This document shows, in pieces, positions 26,565 to 35,372 of a stretch of DNA of 64,000 nucleotides. The translations under genes and the position numbers were made by a program. Below the pieces are notes generated by a model. It was not told the DNA's origin, ran no database searches, and worked only from the letters and a program-made list of their open reading frames with translations. Every line of letters begins with the position of its first letter. Position 1 is the first letter of the stretch. Source of the stretch: Streptomyces sp. NRRL S-118 (lineage in GTDB: Bacteria; Actinomycetota; Actinomycetes; Streptomycetales; Streptomycetaceae); NCBI RefSeq assembly GCF_000716335.1, contig NZ_KL591016.1, positions 39,222 to 103,221 on the forward strand. Reading direction: 5' to 3'.

Positions 26565-27230
26565 TCATTCGTTCCGGGAGGCCCCGAGCTCCCCTCTCCA
26601 ACGGCGGTACAGCCCGTGCGGCACGCCCGCCGCGTCCAGCACCCGTCCGGCGACGAAGTCCACCAGGTCCTGGATGTGGGTCGCGCCCGCGTAGAACGCC
26701 GGGGACGCCGGGAGGACCACCGCGCCCGCCTCGTCCAGCGCCACCAGGTGCTTCAGCGTCTGCCCGCTCAGCGGGGTCTCCCGCACCGCCACCACCAGGG
26801 GGCGCCGCTCCTTCAGCGTCACGCTCGCCGCCCGCTGCAGCAGGTCCTTCGACAGGCCCAGCGCCACCCCGGCCACGGCGGCGGTGGACGCGGGCACGAT
26901 CAGCATCCCCTTGACGGGGTACGAACCCGACGACGGCCCCGCGGCCAGGTCGCCCGCCGCCCAGTGCCGCACGTCGTCCACCCGCACCGGGAACGTCCCG
27001 GGCTTGCCGTCGGCGCCCCGCGCCAGCCACTCCCGCAGGTCCTCGCGCCAGTGCGCGTCGCGGAAGGCGATCCCGGTCTCGTCGAGCAGCGTCAGCCGCG
27101 AGGCCCGGGACACCACGAGGTCCACGCTCTCACCCGCCGCGAGCAGGCCGCGCAGCACCGCGGCGGCGTACGGCGTCCCCGACGCCCCGGACACCCCGAC
27201 GACCCAGGGAACGCGCTTGCCGACAGTCAT
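26565..27230 (-). CDS. UbiX-like flavin prenyltransferase (late futalosine pathway)
   Basis: 221 residues. VGVSGASGTPYAAAVLRGLL is the FMN-binding signature of UbiX/Pad1. LIVPASTAAVAGVALGLSKDLLQRAASVTLKERRPLVVAVRETPLS is the conserved core, and MTHIQDLV-type GATHIQDLVDFVAGRVLDAAG ends it. UbiX makes prenylated FMN for UbiD decarboxylases, and a UbiD-like gene lies 2 kb away. It is therefore the probable maturation partner in removing the naphthoate carboxyl group. ATG 27230; divergent from the rhomboid gene. Confidence 0.88.
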   Translation of the reverse strand: MTVGKRVPWVVGVSGASGTPYAAAVLRGLLAAGESVDLVVSRASRLTLLDETGIAFRDAHWREDLREWLARGADGKPGTFPVRVDDVRHWAAGDLAAGPSSGSYPVKGMLIVPASTAAVAGVALGLSKDLLQRAASVTLKERRPLVVAVRETPLSGQTLKHLVALDEAGAVVLPASPAFYAGATHIQDLVDFVAGRVLDAAGVPHGLYRRWRGELGASRNE

Positions 27231-27324
27231 GCGCCCGAGCCTATCCGGCCGGGCAGGCGGGGAACCGGCCAAGGTGCCCGGACGTTTCCCGAGGTGGGAG
27301 CACGCCATACCGCAGGGGGCCGCG

Positions 27325-27945
27325 ATGACGGGGACGACGGGCCGCGAGCCCGGGGCACGGAGCGGCGCCGGCCGGGTCTGGGCGGCCGCGCAGCTGATGC
27401 TGGCCTGGGTGGCGCTGCTGTGGGTGCTGGAGGCCGTGGACCTGGCGACCGGCCACGCCCTGGACGGGTACGGCATCAGCCCGCGGGAGGTCACCGAGCT
27501 GCGCGACCTCGTCCCCGCGGCGTTCCTGCACTTCGGCTTCGGCCACGTCGCGGCGAACACCGTGCCGCTGCTGGTCCTCGGCTTCCTCGCGGCGCTCGGC
27601 GGCATCCGCCGCTTCCTGGCCGTCGCCGCGCTGATCGTGGTCGTCGACGGGCTGGGCGTGTGGCTCGTCTCCCCGTCGTACAGCGTCACGGCGGGCGCGT
27701 CGGGGTTGATCTTCGGCCTCTTCGGCTACCTGGTGTTCCGCGGTTTCGTGGACCGCAAGGCGCTGGACATCGGCGTGGGCCTGCTGATCGGCGCCGTCTG
27801 GGGCAGCACGATCCTGCTCGGCATATCCCCCACCCAGTCCGGCGTGAGCTGGCAGGGCCACCTCTTCGGCCTGGTGGCGGGGGTGGCGGCGGCCTTCGTC
27901 TTCCGCCGCCGCACCCGCGGGGCACCGGCGCTCACACCGGTCTGA
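27325..27945 (+). CDS. rhomboid family intramembrane serine protease
   Basis: 206 residues with six or so transmembrane helices. HFGFGHVAANT (His69, His74, Asn78) is the rhomboid HxxxxHxxxN motif, GASG holds nucleophile Ser126, and His179 in WQGHLFG completes the dyad. All catalytic parts are present, so it should be active against membrane protein substrates, which are unknown. ATG 27325 lies after a GGGGG stretch. Convergent with the UbiA-like gene over a terminator. Confidence 0.9.
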   Translation: MTGTTGREPGARSGAGRVWAAAQLMLAWVALLWVLEAVDLATGHALDGYGISPREVTELRDLVPAAFLHFGFGHVAANTVPLLVLGFLAALGGIRRFLAVAALIVVVDGLGVWLVSPSYSVTAGASGLIFGLFGYLVFRGFVDRKALDIGVGLLIGAVWGSTILLGISPTQSGVSWQGHLFGLVAGVAAAFVFRRRTRGAPALTPV

Positions 27946-27948
27946 CCC

Positions 27949-27973
27949 CGGTCCGGCGCCCTCCGCCGGACCG
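27949..27973. terminator. bidirectional terminator between rhomboid and UbiA-like genes
   Basis: CGGTCCGGC (27949-27957) pairs with GCCGGACCG (27965-27973), a perfect 9-bp stem with a 7-base loop. It fills the gap between the two convergent stops. Confidence 0.7.
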
Positions 27974-28894
27974 TCAGACCGTGAGCCCGCGCACCAGCAG
28001 GTCGATCAGCGCGCACACGAAGAGGCTGATCCCGATGAAGCCGTTCGTCGTGAAGAACGCCCGGTTCAGGCGCGACAGGTCGTGCGGCCGGACGATGGTG
28101 TGCTCGTAGACGAAGGCGACGGCCACGACGGCCAGGCCCGCCCAGAAGAAGGCGCCCGCGTCCGTGACCAGGGCGTACCAGACCAGCAGCGCGGTCGTCA
28201 CGACGTGGCACGCCCGCGCGCCGTACAGCGCCGCCGGGATGCCGAAGCGGGCGGGGACCGACATCACGCCGTGGGCGCGGTCGGCCTGGACGTCCTGGCA
28301 GGCGAAGATCAGGTCGAACCCGCCGATCCAGACGCCGACGGCGAGCCCCAGGACGACCGCGTCCCAGGACCAGGCCCCGGTGACCGCGAGCCAGGCGCCG
28401 ACCGGGCCGATGGCCTGGGCGAGGCCGAGGATGGCGTGCGGGTAGTTGGTGAAGCGCTTGCCGTACGGATAGACCACCATCGGCACGACGGCCAGCGGCG
28501 CGAGCGCCAGGCACAGCGGGTTCAGCAGGGCCGACGCGCCCAGGAAGACCGCCAGCGCCACCAGCGCCCCGGTCCAGGCCGAGCGCACGGACACCGCTCC
28601 GGTCACCAGCTCGCGTCCCGCGGTGCGCGGGTTCCGCGCGTCGATCTCCCGGTCGATGATCCGGTTGCAGGCCATGGCGAAGGTCCGCAGGCCCACCATC
28701 GCGACCGTGACCAGCAGCAGGGTCGGCCAGTCGATCGTCCGGTCGAGCTCGTACATCGCGGTGAGGGAGGCGATGTACGCGAAGGGCAGCGCGAAGACCG
28801 AGTGCTCGATCATCACCAGCCGCAGGAAGGCCTTCACCTTGCCGGTGGAGCGCGGCGCCGGGCCGGAGCCGACGACCCCGTCGGTGGTCGTCAT
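27974..28894 (-). CDS. mqnP: UbiA-family prenyltransferase (MqnP, late futalosine pathway)
   Basis: 306-residue membrane prenyltransferase. The first Asp-rich motif is ACNRIIDREIDARN and the second DLIFACQDVQADRAHG, with about eight hydrophobic helices. It should attach the polyprenyl chain to the naphthoate-type product of the futalosine pathway, before UbiD/UbiX-type decarboxylation and MenG methylation. ATG 28894 overlaps the stop of the upstream gene (TGATG), showing translational coupling; GTG 28897 is the alternative. It could also be read as a 4-hydroxybenzoate transferase, but the context argues against that. Confidence 0.87.
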   Translation of the reverse strand: MTTTDGVVGSGPAPRSTGKVKAFLRLVMIEHSVFALPFAYIASLTAMYELDRTIDWPTLLLVTVAMVGLRTFAMACNRIIDREIDARNPRTAGRELVTGAVSVRSAWTGALVALAVFLGASALLNPLCLALAPLAVVPMVVYPYGKRFTNYPHAILGLAQAIGPVGAWLAVTGAWSWDAVVLGLAVGVWIGGFDLIFACQDVQADRAHGVMSVPARFGIPAALYGARACHVVTTALLVWYALVTDAGAFFWAGLAVVAVAFVYEHTIVRPHDLSRLNRAFFTTNGFIGISLFVCALIDLLVRGLTV

Positions 28895-29364
28895 CACGCG
28901 AGACTCCCGAGGAACGCGTCGAGATCGGCCAGGAGCCCGGCGGTGGGCACGGGGCCCGTCTCCACCGTCAGCGTGGTGCCGGGGTCGTCGGGCGGGGTGA
29001 CGCGCACCGTGAACGCGCAGGCGTTCGCGCCCGCCGGGCGGGCGTCCAGGCGCAGCACGGCCCCGCCGTCGACGGTGAACGGCCCGGAGGCGGCGGCGAG
29101 CTCGGCGCGCAGCGTCCCGGCGAAGCCGGCGGGCTCCACGTCGCGCACACCGGGCAGCTCGAAGCCGTCGCCCTCGCCGCCGGTCTCGACCATGACCATC
29201 CAGACGTCCCCGGGGCCGGCGAACTCCTCGGGCGGGACGCCGGCCTCCGCGGCCGCGGCCCGCACGCCCGGGTCGGCCGGGTCCAGCGCGGGGCGCACCA
29301 GGGCCACGTAGTCGGTGTCGGTGCCGATGAAGAGGGCCGGGCCGCCGGCATCGACGGGGCTCAC
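28894..29364 (-). CDS. conserved hypothetical protein coupled to the menaquinone decarboxylase and prenyltransferase genes
   Basis: 156 residues, acidic, no membrane helix and no motif that I recognise. GTG 29364 overlaps the UbiD-like stop by four bases (GTGA), and its own stop overlaps the prenyltransferase start (TGATG). This tight coupling on both sides implies that it is made with the pair and may work with them. It could be an accessory or regulatory subunit. The region WMVMVETGGEGDGFELPGV is its most ordered-looking part. Confidence 0.7.
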   Translation of the reverse strand: MSPVDAGGPALFIGTDTDYVALVRPALDPADPGVRAAAAEAGVPPEEFAGPGDVWMVMVETGGEGDGFELPGVRDVEPAGFAGTLRAELAAASGPFTVDGGAVLRLDARPAGANACAFTVRVTPPDDPGTTLTVETGPVPTAGLLADLDAFLGSLA

Positions 29365-30812
29365 AGGCCGTACTCCTTCCAGCGGCGGTCCACCAGCGCG
29401 GCCGTCGCCGGGTCGGACTCCACCATGTCCGGCCAGCCGCCGTCGCGGGTGTAGCCCTCCTCGGGCCACTTCCTCGTCGCGTCGATGCCCGCCTTGCCGC
29501 CCCAGAACTGCTGGTAGGAGGCGTGGTCGAGGTGGTCGACCGGGCCTTCGACGACGGTCAGGTCACGGGCGTAGTCGGTGTTGCCGAGTGCTCGCCAGGA
29601 GACCTCGTGCATGTTGCGGACGTCGCAGTCGGCGTCGACGATCACGATCAGCTTGGTCAGCGACATCATGTGCGCGCCCCAGATGGCGTGCATGACCTTC
29701 TGCGCGTGCTTCGGGTACTTCTTCTCGATCGAGACGATCGCGCAGTTGTGGAAACCGCCCGACTCCGGCAGGTGATAGTCCACGATGTCCGGCACGATGA
29801 TCTTCAGCAGCGGCAGGAAGAAGCGTTCCGTCGCACGGCCCAGCGGTCCGTCCTCGGTCGGCGGGCGGCCGACCACGATCGACTGGAGCAGCGGACGCTT
29901 CCGCATCGTCACGCAGTCGATCGTCAGCGCCGGGAACGGCTCCTGCGGGGTGTAGAAGCCGGTGTGGTCGCCGAACGGCCCCTCGGGGAGCATCTCGCCC
30001 GGCTCCAGCCAGCCCTCCAGCACGACCTCGGCCTGCGCGGGCACCTGGAGCGGCACGGTCTTGCAGTCGACCATCTCGATCCGCTTGCCCTGGAGGAATC
30101 CGGCGAACAGGTACTCGTCGATGTCCTCCGGCAGCGGCGCGGTCGAGGCGTACGTCACGGCCGGCGGGGCACCGAAGGCGATGGCCACCGGCAGCCGCTC
30201 CCCGCGCCGCGCGGCGACCTGGTAGTGGTTGCGGCTGTCCTTGTGGATCTGCCAGTGCATGCCGATGGTGCGCTTGTCATGGCGCTGGAGCCGGTACAGA
30301 CCGAGGTTGCGGATGCCGTTCTCGGGGTGCTTGGTGTGGGTCAGGCCCAGGTTGAAGAAGGAGCCGCCGTCCTTGGGCCAGGTGAAGAGCGCCGGGAGCC
30401 GGTCCAGGTCCACGTCGTCACCGCGCAGCACGACCTCCTGCACGGGCGCGTCCTTGACCTTCTTCGGCGGCACGTGCGTCATCGCGCCCAGCTTGCCGAA
30501 GGCCTCCCGTACGCCCACGAAGCCGTGCGGCAGCTCGGGCCTCAGCAGCCCGCCGATCTTCGCGCTGATCTCGTCGTACGACTTCAGGCCCAGCGCCTTC
30601 AGCAGCCTCCGGTCCGTCCCGAAGACGTTCATCGCGAGCGGCATGTCGGAGCCCTTGACGTTCTCGAAGAGCAGCGCCGGGCCACCGGACTTCTGCACCC
30701 GGTCGACGATCTCCCCGACCTCCAGATACGGGTCGACTTCGGCCTTGATGCGCTTGAGGTCGCCTTCGCGGTCCAGGGCCCTGAGCAGCGAGCGGAGATC
30801 GTCGTAAGCCAT
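29361..30812 (-). CDS. UbiD-like prenyl-FMN decarboxylase (menaquinone biosynthesis)
   Basis: 483 residues. GMHWQIHKDSRNHY and the GPFGDHTGFYTP block carry the prenyl-FMN/metal-binding residues of UbiD. The catalytic E-x-x-E region is VVEGPVDHLDH with QFWGGKAGIDATRKWPEEGY near the C-terminus. It removes the aromatic carboxyl group in late menaquinone synthesis, using cofactor from the UbiX-like protein. First of three coupled genes (UbiD-like, hypothetical, UbiA-like). ATG 30812. Confidence 0.9.
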   Translation of the reverse strand: MAYDDLRSLLRALDREGDLKRIKAEVDPYLEVGEIVDRVQKSGGPALLFENVKGSDMPLAMNVFGTDRRLLKALGLKSYDEISAKIGGLLRPELPHGFVGVREAFGKLGAMTHVPPKKVKDAPVQEVVLRGDDVDLDRLPALFTWPKDGGSFFNLGLTHTKHPENGIRNLGLYRLQRHDKRTIGMHWQIHKDSRNHYQVAARRGERLPVAIAFGAPPAVTYASTAPLPEDIDEYLFAGFLQGKRIEMVDCKTVPLQVPAQAEVVLEGWLEPGEMLPEGPFGDHTGFYTPQEPFPALTIDCVTMRKRPLLQSIVVGRPPTEDGPLGRATERFFLPLLKIIVPDIVDYHLPESGGFHNCAIVSIEKKYPKHAQKVMHAIWGAHMMSLTKLIVIVDADCDVRNMHEVSWRALGNTDYARDLTVVEGPVDHLDHASYQQFWGGKAGIDATRKWPEEGYTRDGGWPDMVESDPATAALVDRRWKEYGL

Positions 30813-30901
30813 GGGGTCAAGTATCCGCCACCGGCTACTCTGGCCCTGTCACCGGGGCTGTCGAAACGCGGCCCGCCGAAGCTTCCAGGGGGCTGTCCCA
30901 C

Positions 30902-31297
30902 ATGCTCAGGGCACTGATGTACATCCTGCCGCTGGCGCTGACGATCTACGCGTTCATCGACTGCCTGAACACGCCCGAGGACGAGGCCAAGCACCTGCCG
31001 AAAGTGGCGTGGATCTTCATCATCCTGCTCTTCTGGGTGGTCGGCCCGATCGTCTGGTTCGCCGCCGGCAAGATGCGCCACGCCCCGGCCGGCGGCCGCA
31101 CCCCCTCCGAATGGCATCGCAACCACCGCATGGAGTGGGTCGCCCCGGACGACAACCCCGAGTTCCTGAAGTCGCTGCGCGCGGAGAACGAGAAGGACGA
31201 GGCGCTCCTGAAGGACTGGGAGGCCGACCTGCGCCGCCGCGAGGAGGAGCTGAAGAAGCGCGAGCAGGACGGCGACGACGACCCGAAGAAGTCCTGA
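30902..31297 (+). CDS. membrane protein with phospholipase D nuclease N-terminal (PLDc_N) domain
   Basis: 131 residues. Two hydrophobic helices, RALMYILPLALTIYAFIDCL and AWIFIILLFWVVGPIVWFAAG, form the PLDc_N two-helix module. The C-terminal half is a charged cytoplasmic coiled coil (KDWEADLRRREEELKKREQ). There is no HKD catalytic domain, so it is not a phospholipase. Divergent from the UbiD-like gene. Function unknown. Confidence 0.82.
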   Translation: MLRALMYILPLALTIYAFIDCLNTPEDEAKHLPKVAWIFIILLFWVVGPIVWFAAGKMRHAPAGGRTPSEWHRNHRMEWVAPDDNPEFLKSLRAENEKDEALLKDWEADLRRREEELKKREQDGDDDPKKS

Positions 31298-31623
31298 GCC
31301 GCACCCCGCCGGAGCACGCCCCGGCCCGGGCGGGCGGGGCCGTGGGCCGGACCGTCGCCCGTACCGGTTGCCGTACCGGAACCGATCGCCCCGCGGGAGG
31401 GGGCGCCCCCTGGCCTGTGGAGCCCCGGGGCACCGGGTCCGGAGGCGTGCGGCAGCACCCCGGTCCGCTCGGCCCCCGGTAGCGGCCCGGTGCGAACGGC
31501 TCGATGCGAACGCATCGGAGGGATCGGCGCGAACGGATCGGTGCGATCGGATTCCCGTGATGCTTCTCGCGCCCAGCGGTTCGAAAGTAACCTTGGTCTG
31601 ACACTGAGTCACGGGGGGTGGCG
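31298..31623 (+). promoter_or_regulatory. leader region of the ATPase-receptor unit with imperfect repeats
   Basis: 320 bp without a convincing gene. A 13-mer occurs three times: TGCGAACGGCTCG (31491-31503), TGCGAACGCATCG (31505-31517) and CGCGAACGGATCG (31528-31540), with a shorter partial copy after it. They lie 80-130 bp before the ATPase start and could be regulator sites. No clear -10/-35 pair is visible. Confidence 0.4.
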
Positions 31624-33687
31624 GTGGACAGACAGCTGTACGGCCGCGAGGCGGTTCTCGAAGCGCACGGTCTCGCCGCACGCCTGACCGGGCTCACCCC
31701 GTACAGCTTCGCCAGGACCGAGTACGAGCACGGCGACGACCCACCGGTCACCGTGTTCACCGGCGGCCGCGGCATGGGCAAGACCGCGCTGCTCAAGCAG
31801 CTCCGCAACGCCTACCGCGGCGGCACCCCGCTCGCCCTGCTCGACTGCGCGCACATCGAGCCGCCCCTGGACCACGGCCCCGGCTGGACACCGCTCACCG
31901 GCGCGCTCGCCGAGCTCGCCGTACAGCTGTCGCCGAAGGTGCACGCGGCGAAGGCGGTGCAGTTCCCGCGGTTGTCGCTGGGGCTGGCGGCCGTGGCGGC
32001 CATCAGCTGGTCGCAGGAGGACGACGAGCGGGCCCGGCGCGACCTGCAGCGCCTCGGCCCCGTCCTGGCGACCGTCGACGAGGCGAAGGGCGCGGCCACC
32101 ACCTGGGTGTCCAAGGTGCTGGCCAAGCTCGCCGCGACCGCAGCCGGGACCACCGCGCCGCTCGCCGGACTCCTCGCGGAGGCGACGGTGGAGACCGTCC
32201 TGGAGGAGGTCTTCGGCCGCTACCAGCGCAAGTCCGAGACCTGGTACGGCACGTACCGAAACGCGGGCGGCAACGGCAAGATAGGGCTCCACCAGCTCGC
32301 CGTCGACTTCGAGCAGGGCGGGCGCCGCCGCGCCGAGGCCGAGGGCTTCCTGGTCGGCGCGCTCGTCGAGGACCTCCGGCGCGCGTACACGGGCCTGGCC
32401 CACCGCGGCACCCGGCGCGGCCGCCCGCTCCTGCTCCTCGACAACGCGCACGTGCCGCTCGGCCGCCGGCTCATCGAGCCGGTCCTGCGGGACCGCAACG
32501 ACGGCCGGCGCGACCAGCTCGTGGTCGTCGCCGCCTCCCGCGACCGCGACCACGAGGGGCTGCGCCGCGCCACCCGCCTCAGACTGCCGGAGGTCGCGCA
32601 CCGGGCGCCCTGCCCGCGCGGCACCGACATCACCTCGGGAATCCTCGCCGTGAAGCTCACCCCGCTGAGCGCCGCCCACACCCGGGACGCCTTCGACCGG
32701 TACGACCCGGCCGGCCGCACCCCCGCCGAACTGCCCGGCGCGGTGCACCGGCTGACGGGCGGACGGCCGCTCGGTGTCGTCCTGCTGGGCCGGGCGGCCG
32801 GTGAGGCGCCCGCCCGCGAGCGCGGCCGGCTCACCCCGGCGGCGCTGCTGGACCTGACCGTCGAGCTCCGCGAGGACGCCCCCGCCGCACCCGTCGCCGA
32901 CACTCTCCTGGCCGCGCTCATGCCGGAACTGCGCCCCGACGCGCCCGCGGTGCTCGCCGCCGCCCACGACGAGGAGTCCGCACGGCTGCTGGCCCGCACC
33001 CGGCTGCGCGCCCAGTCCGTGGACGGGGACCCCGCCCTGCTGGTCCGCGACGCGCTGCGGGCGGACGGCTGGTCCACCGGGCCCGAGCGCTTCGTCGCCG
33101 ACCCGCTGCTGCGGGCCCTGCTGCTGCACCGGCTGCGGTTCCACGACGGCGACCGCCCCGCGTACGCCGCCTGGCGCGCCGTGTACGAGACGCTGCACCG
33201 GCACTACGGGCCGGACCCGACCCCGCACCGCCTCCAGCAGGAGCTGGCGCTCGGCCGGACCGAGGAGGCGGTGACCCGGCTGGCGGCCCGGTTCCCGGAA
33301 CCGGACGTGCGGGGCTGGCTGGACCGGCTGCGCTTCATCACCGCGGCGCCGTACCCGCGCGAGCAGCACCGCTCCGGCCCCGACCCGCGCCGCGCCCTGG
33401 CGCTGGGCGAGGACCCGGGCGGGCCGCCGCCGGACGGGCTCGACGCGGACGGGGTGGCGCTGCACCTGTGCGTCCGGCGGCTGCTGCACGCCGTGTGGCT
33501 GCTGACCGATCCGCTGGCCCTGCCCGACGACGGGGTCGTCGACAAGCTGGCGCACGAGCTGCGGCAGCTCTCGGGCCGGCACCTGACCGGCCACAGCGCA
33601 CTCTGGGACGCGGCCACCCGCTGGCCGAGGGACATCCGTGCCTGGCGGGCGCTGTCGGTGCCCCCCGGCCCGGGGGACGGAGCCTGA
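31624..33687 (+). CDS. P-loop ATPase, STAND-like, partner of the downstream receptor
   Basis: About 687 residues. Walker A is GGRGMGKTALL (about residue 47) and a Walker-B-like LLLLDNAH lies at about 269-276. The AAA/STAND-like core is followed by an Arg/Ala-rich helical C-terminal half. Residues ~165-195 are hydrophobic and might touch the membrane. I do not recognise a named family. GTG 31624 has a GGGGGG stretch five bases upstream; GTG 31618 is possible. The next gene, a membrane-anchored binding-protein-like receptor, begins 5 bp after the stop, so the pair is surely one unit. Confidence 0.8.
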   Translation: MDRQLYGREAVLEAHGLAARLTGLTPYSFARTEYEHGDDPPVTVFTGGRGMGKTALLKQLRNAYRGGTPLALLDCAHIEPPLDHGPGWTPLTGALAELAVQLSPKVHAAKAVQFPRLSLGLAAVAAISWSQEDDERARRDLQRLGPVLATVDEAKGAATTWVSKVLAKLAATAAGTTAPLAGLLAEATVETVLEEVFGRYQRKSETWYGTYRNAGGNGKIGLHQLAVDFEQGGRRRAEAEGFLVGALVEDLRRAYTGLAHRGTRRGRPLLLLDNAHVPLGRRLIEPVLRDRNDGRRDQLVVVAASRDRDHEGLRRATRLRLPEVAHRAPCPRGTDITSGILAVKLTPLSAAHTRDAFDRYDPAGRTPAELPGAVHRLTGGRPLGVVLLGRAAGEAPARERGRLTPAALLDLTVELREDAPAAPVADTLLAALMPELRPDAPAVLAAAHDEESARLLARTRLRAQSVDGDPALLVRDALRADGWSTGPERFVADPLLRALLLHRLRFHDGDRPAYAAWRAVYETLHRHYGPDPTPHRLQQELALGRTEEAVTRLAARFPEPDVRGWLDRLRFITAAPYPREQHRSGPDPRRALALGEDPGGPPPDGLDADGVALHLCVRRLLHAVWLLTDPLALPDDGVVDKLAHELRQLSGRHLTGHSALWDAATRWPRDIRAWRALSVPPGPGDGA

Positions 33688-33692
33688 CCGCC

Positions 33693-35243
33693 ATGGCGAA
33701 CCCGCTGCGCTACCGCGTCTTCTACACCACCCGCCAGAAGATCGTCACCAGTGTCGTGGTGCTGGCCCTCCTCGCCTGGGGCGCCTTCACCGTGATCGAC
33801 CGGGCGACGACTCCGGAGGACCGCTCCTGCGCCCCGGGGGTCGCCCGCCCGCAGGGCAGCGAGGAGTGCGTCGGCGTCTCCGGGGACGGCCACGACTTCC
33901 GGGTCCCCGGCCTCACCGCCGTCGCGAAGGCGATCGCCCGCGAGAACGGCCGGCTGAAGGCGGGCGAGTACGCCACGGTGGCGCTGATGCTGCCGCTGAC
34001 GTCCACCAGCGCCGGCATGCGGATCAAGGTGCTGCACGAGGTGCAGGGCGCCTACGCCCAGCAGTACCGCGCCAACCACGCGTCGAACGGCCAGGTCCCG
34101 CGGATCCGGCTGGTCCTCGCCAACACCGGCAACGGCAACGCCCACTGGCGTACCACGGTGGCGCAGCTCAAGGGCATGACCGGTGCCCCGCACCAGCTGC
34201 GCGCGGTCTCCGGCATAGCCACCAGCAGCGCCCCGGTCCGGGATGCCGTGACCGAGCTGACCGGAGCCCGTATCGCCGTCGTCGGCACCACCATCACCGC
34301 CGACGACCTCGCCAACAGCTCCAGCGCCACCCCCTTCCCCGGCCTGGCCCGGGTCTCCCCCACCAACACCGACGAGGCCCGCGCCCTCGCCAACTTCGGG
34401 AAGGTGGACGCGGGGAAGGCGCTCCTGGTCCACGACACGCGCACCGGCGACCACTACACGGACACGCTCAAGCGGGCCTTCACCGCCCTGCTGAAGGACG
34501 CCCCGTACGAGCCGCAGCTGTTCACCTCGCCGGAGAACCAGACCGACGACGGCACCACGGCCAACACCTTCCGCCGGATCACCGACCTCGTGTGCGACAC
34601 CCGGGCGGAGACGCTGTTCTTCGCCGGACGCCACACCCAGCTGCGGCAGTTCATCAACGCGCTCGGCGGGCGCGGCTGCACGCACCGGAAGTTCACGTTG
34701 CTGACCGGTGACGAGGGCTCGTACCTCGGCGCCGACCGGCGGCTCGACCCGACCGCGCTCGACAACGGGGTGACCGTCCGCTACGCCGCCCTCGCGCACC
34801 CCGACGCCTGGCGGGCGGTCGCGGGCCGCCCGCTGCCGTCGACGGGCGGCTCGCCCGGCGCGTACGCGGAGTTCGAGCGGATGATGCGGGCCGTGAGCGG
34901 CACGACGTACGGACCGGTGGGCCCGGTGGAGCTCGCGGACGGGCAGTCGATCATCGCGTACGACGCGATGGCCGCGGCCGTGCTCGCGATCCGGGAGGCG
35001 ACGCCGGAGGGCGCGAAGCTGCCGCTGCTGGGGGACGTGGGGCGGCAGTGGCCGCAGGTGAAGGGGTCGCTGCGGGTGTCCGGGGCGAGCGGCTGGATCT
35101 GCCTGGACAACGCAGGCAACCCGTACAACAAGGCCGTACCGGTGGTGCAGCTGGCCCGGGACGGCACGCCGCGCTTCGTCCAGATCGCCTGGCCGGAGGA
35201 GAAACCGCCGCCGGCCGACTGCCTGCCGCCCCGCCGGCCCTAG
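33693..35243 (+). CDS. membrane-anchored periplasmic-binding-protein-like receptor
   Basis: 516 residues. A short basic cytoplasmic tail (YRVFYTTRQK) is followed by one transmembrane helix (~17-35). The large extracellular part resembles type 1 periplasmic binding proteins (LivK-like): ATVALMLPLTSTSAGMR, RIRLVLANTGNGNAH, ARIAVVGTTITADD, ALLVHDTRTGDHYTDTL and FFAGRHTQLRQFINAL are the alternating lobes. Cys46 and Cys59 plus four later cysteines could form disulphides. There is no lipobox and no ABC permease nearby, so a sensor rather than a transporter part. ATG 33693, with GGAG upstream inside the ATPase stop. Confidence 0.8.
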   Translation: MANPLRYRVFYTTRQKIVTSVVVLALLAWGAFTVIDRATTPEDRSCAPGVARPQGSEECVGVSGDGHDFRVPGLTAVAKAIARENGRLKAGEYATVALMLPLTSTSAGMRIKVLHEVQGAYAQQYRANHASNGQVPRIRLVLANTGNGNAHWRTTVAQLKGMTGAPHQLRAVSGIATSSAPVRDAVTELTGARIAVVGTTITADDLANSSSATPFPGLARVSPTNTDEARALANFGKVDAGKALLVHDTRTGDHYTDTLKRAFTALLKDAPYEPQLFTSPENQTDDGTTANTFRRITDLVCDTRAETLFFAGRHTQLRQFINALGGRGCTHRKFTLLTGDEGSYLGADRRLDPTALDNGVTVRYAALAHPDAWRAVAGRPLPSTGGSPGAYAEFERMMRAVSGTTYGPVGPVELADGQSIIAYDAMAAAVLAIREATPEGAKLPLLGDVGRQWPQVKGSLRVSGASGWICLDNAGNPYNKAVPVVQLARDGTPRFVQIAWPEEKPPPADCLPPRRP

Positions 35244-35372
35244 GTCGGCCACCGGGGGTCGCGGTCCTCGCGCCGGGGCGTCCGCGCCCGCCGTCGCCGA
35301 CGGGCCGCCCGCCCCGGCTGCCCGTAGCGTGGGAGGGCGCCTTCGTATCCCCACGGCTGAGGGAGTCGCCGC

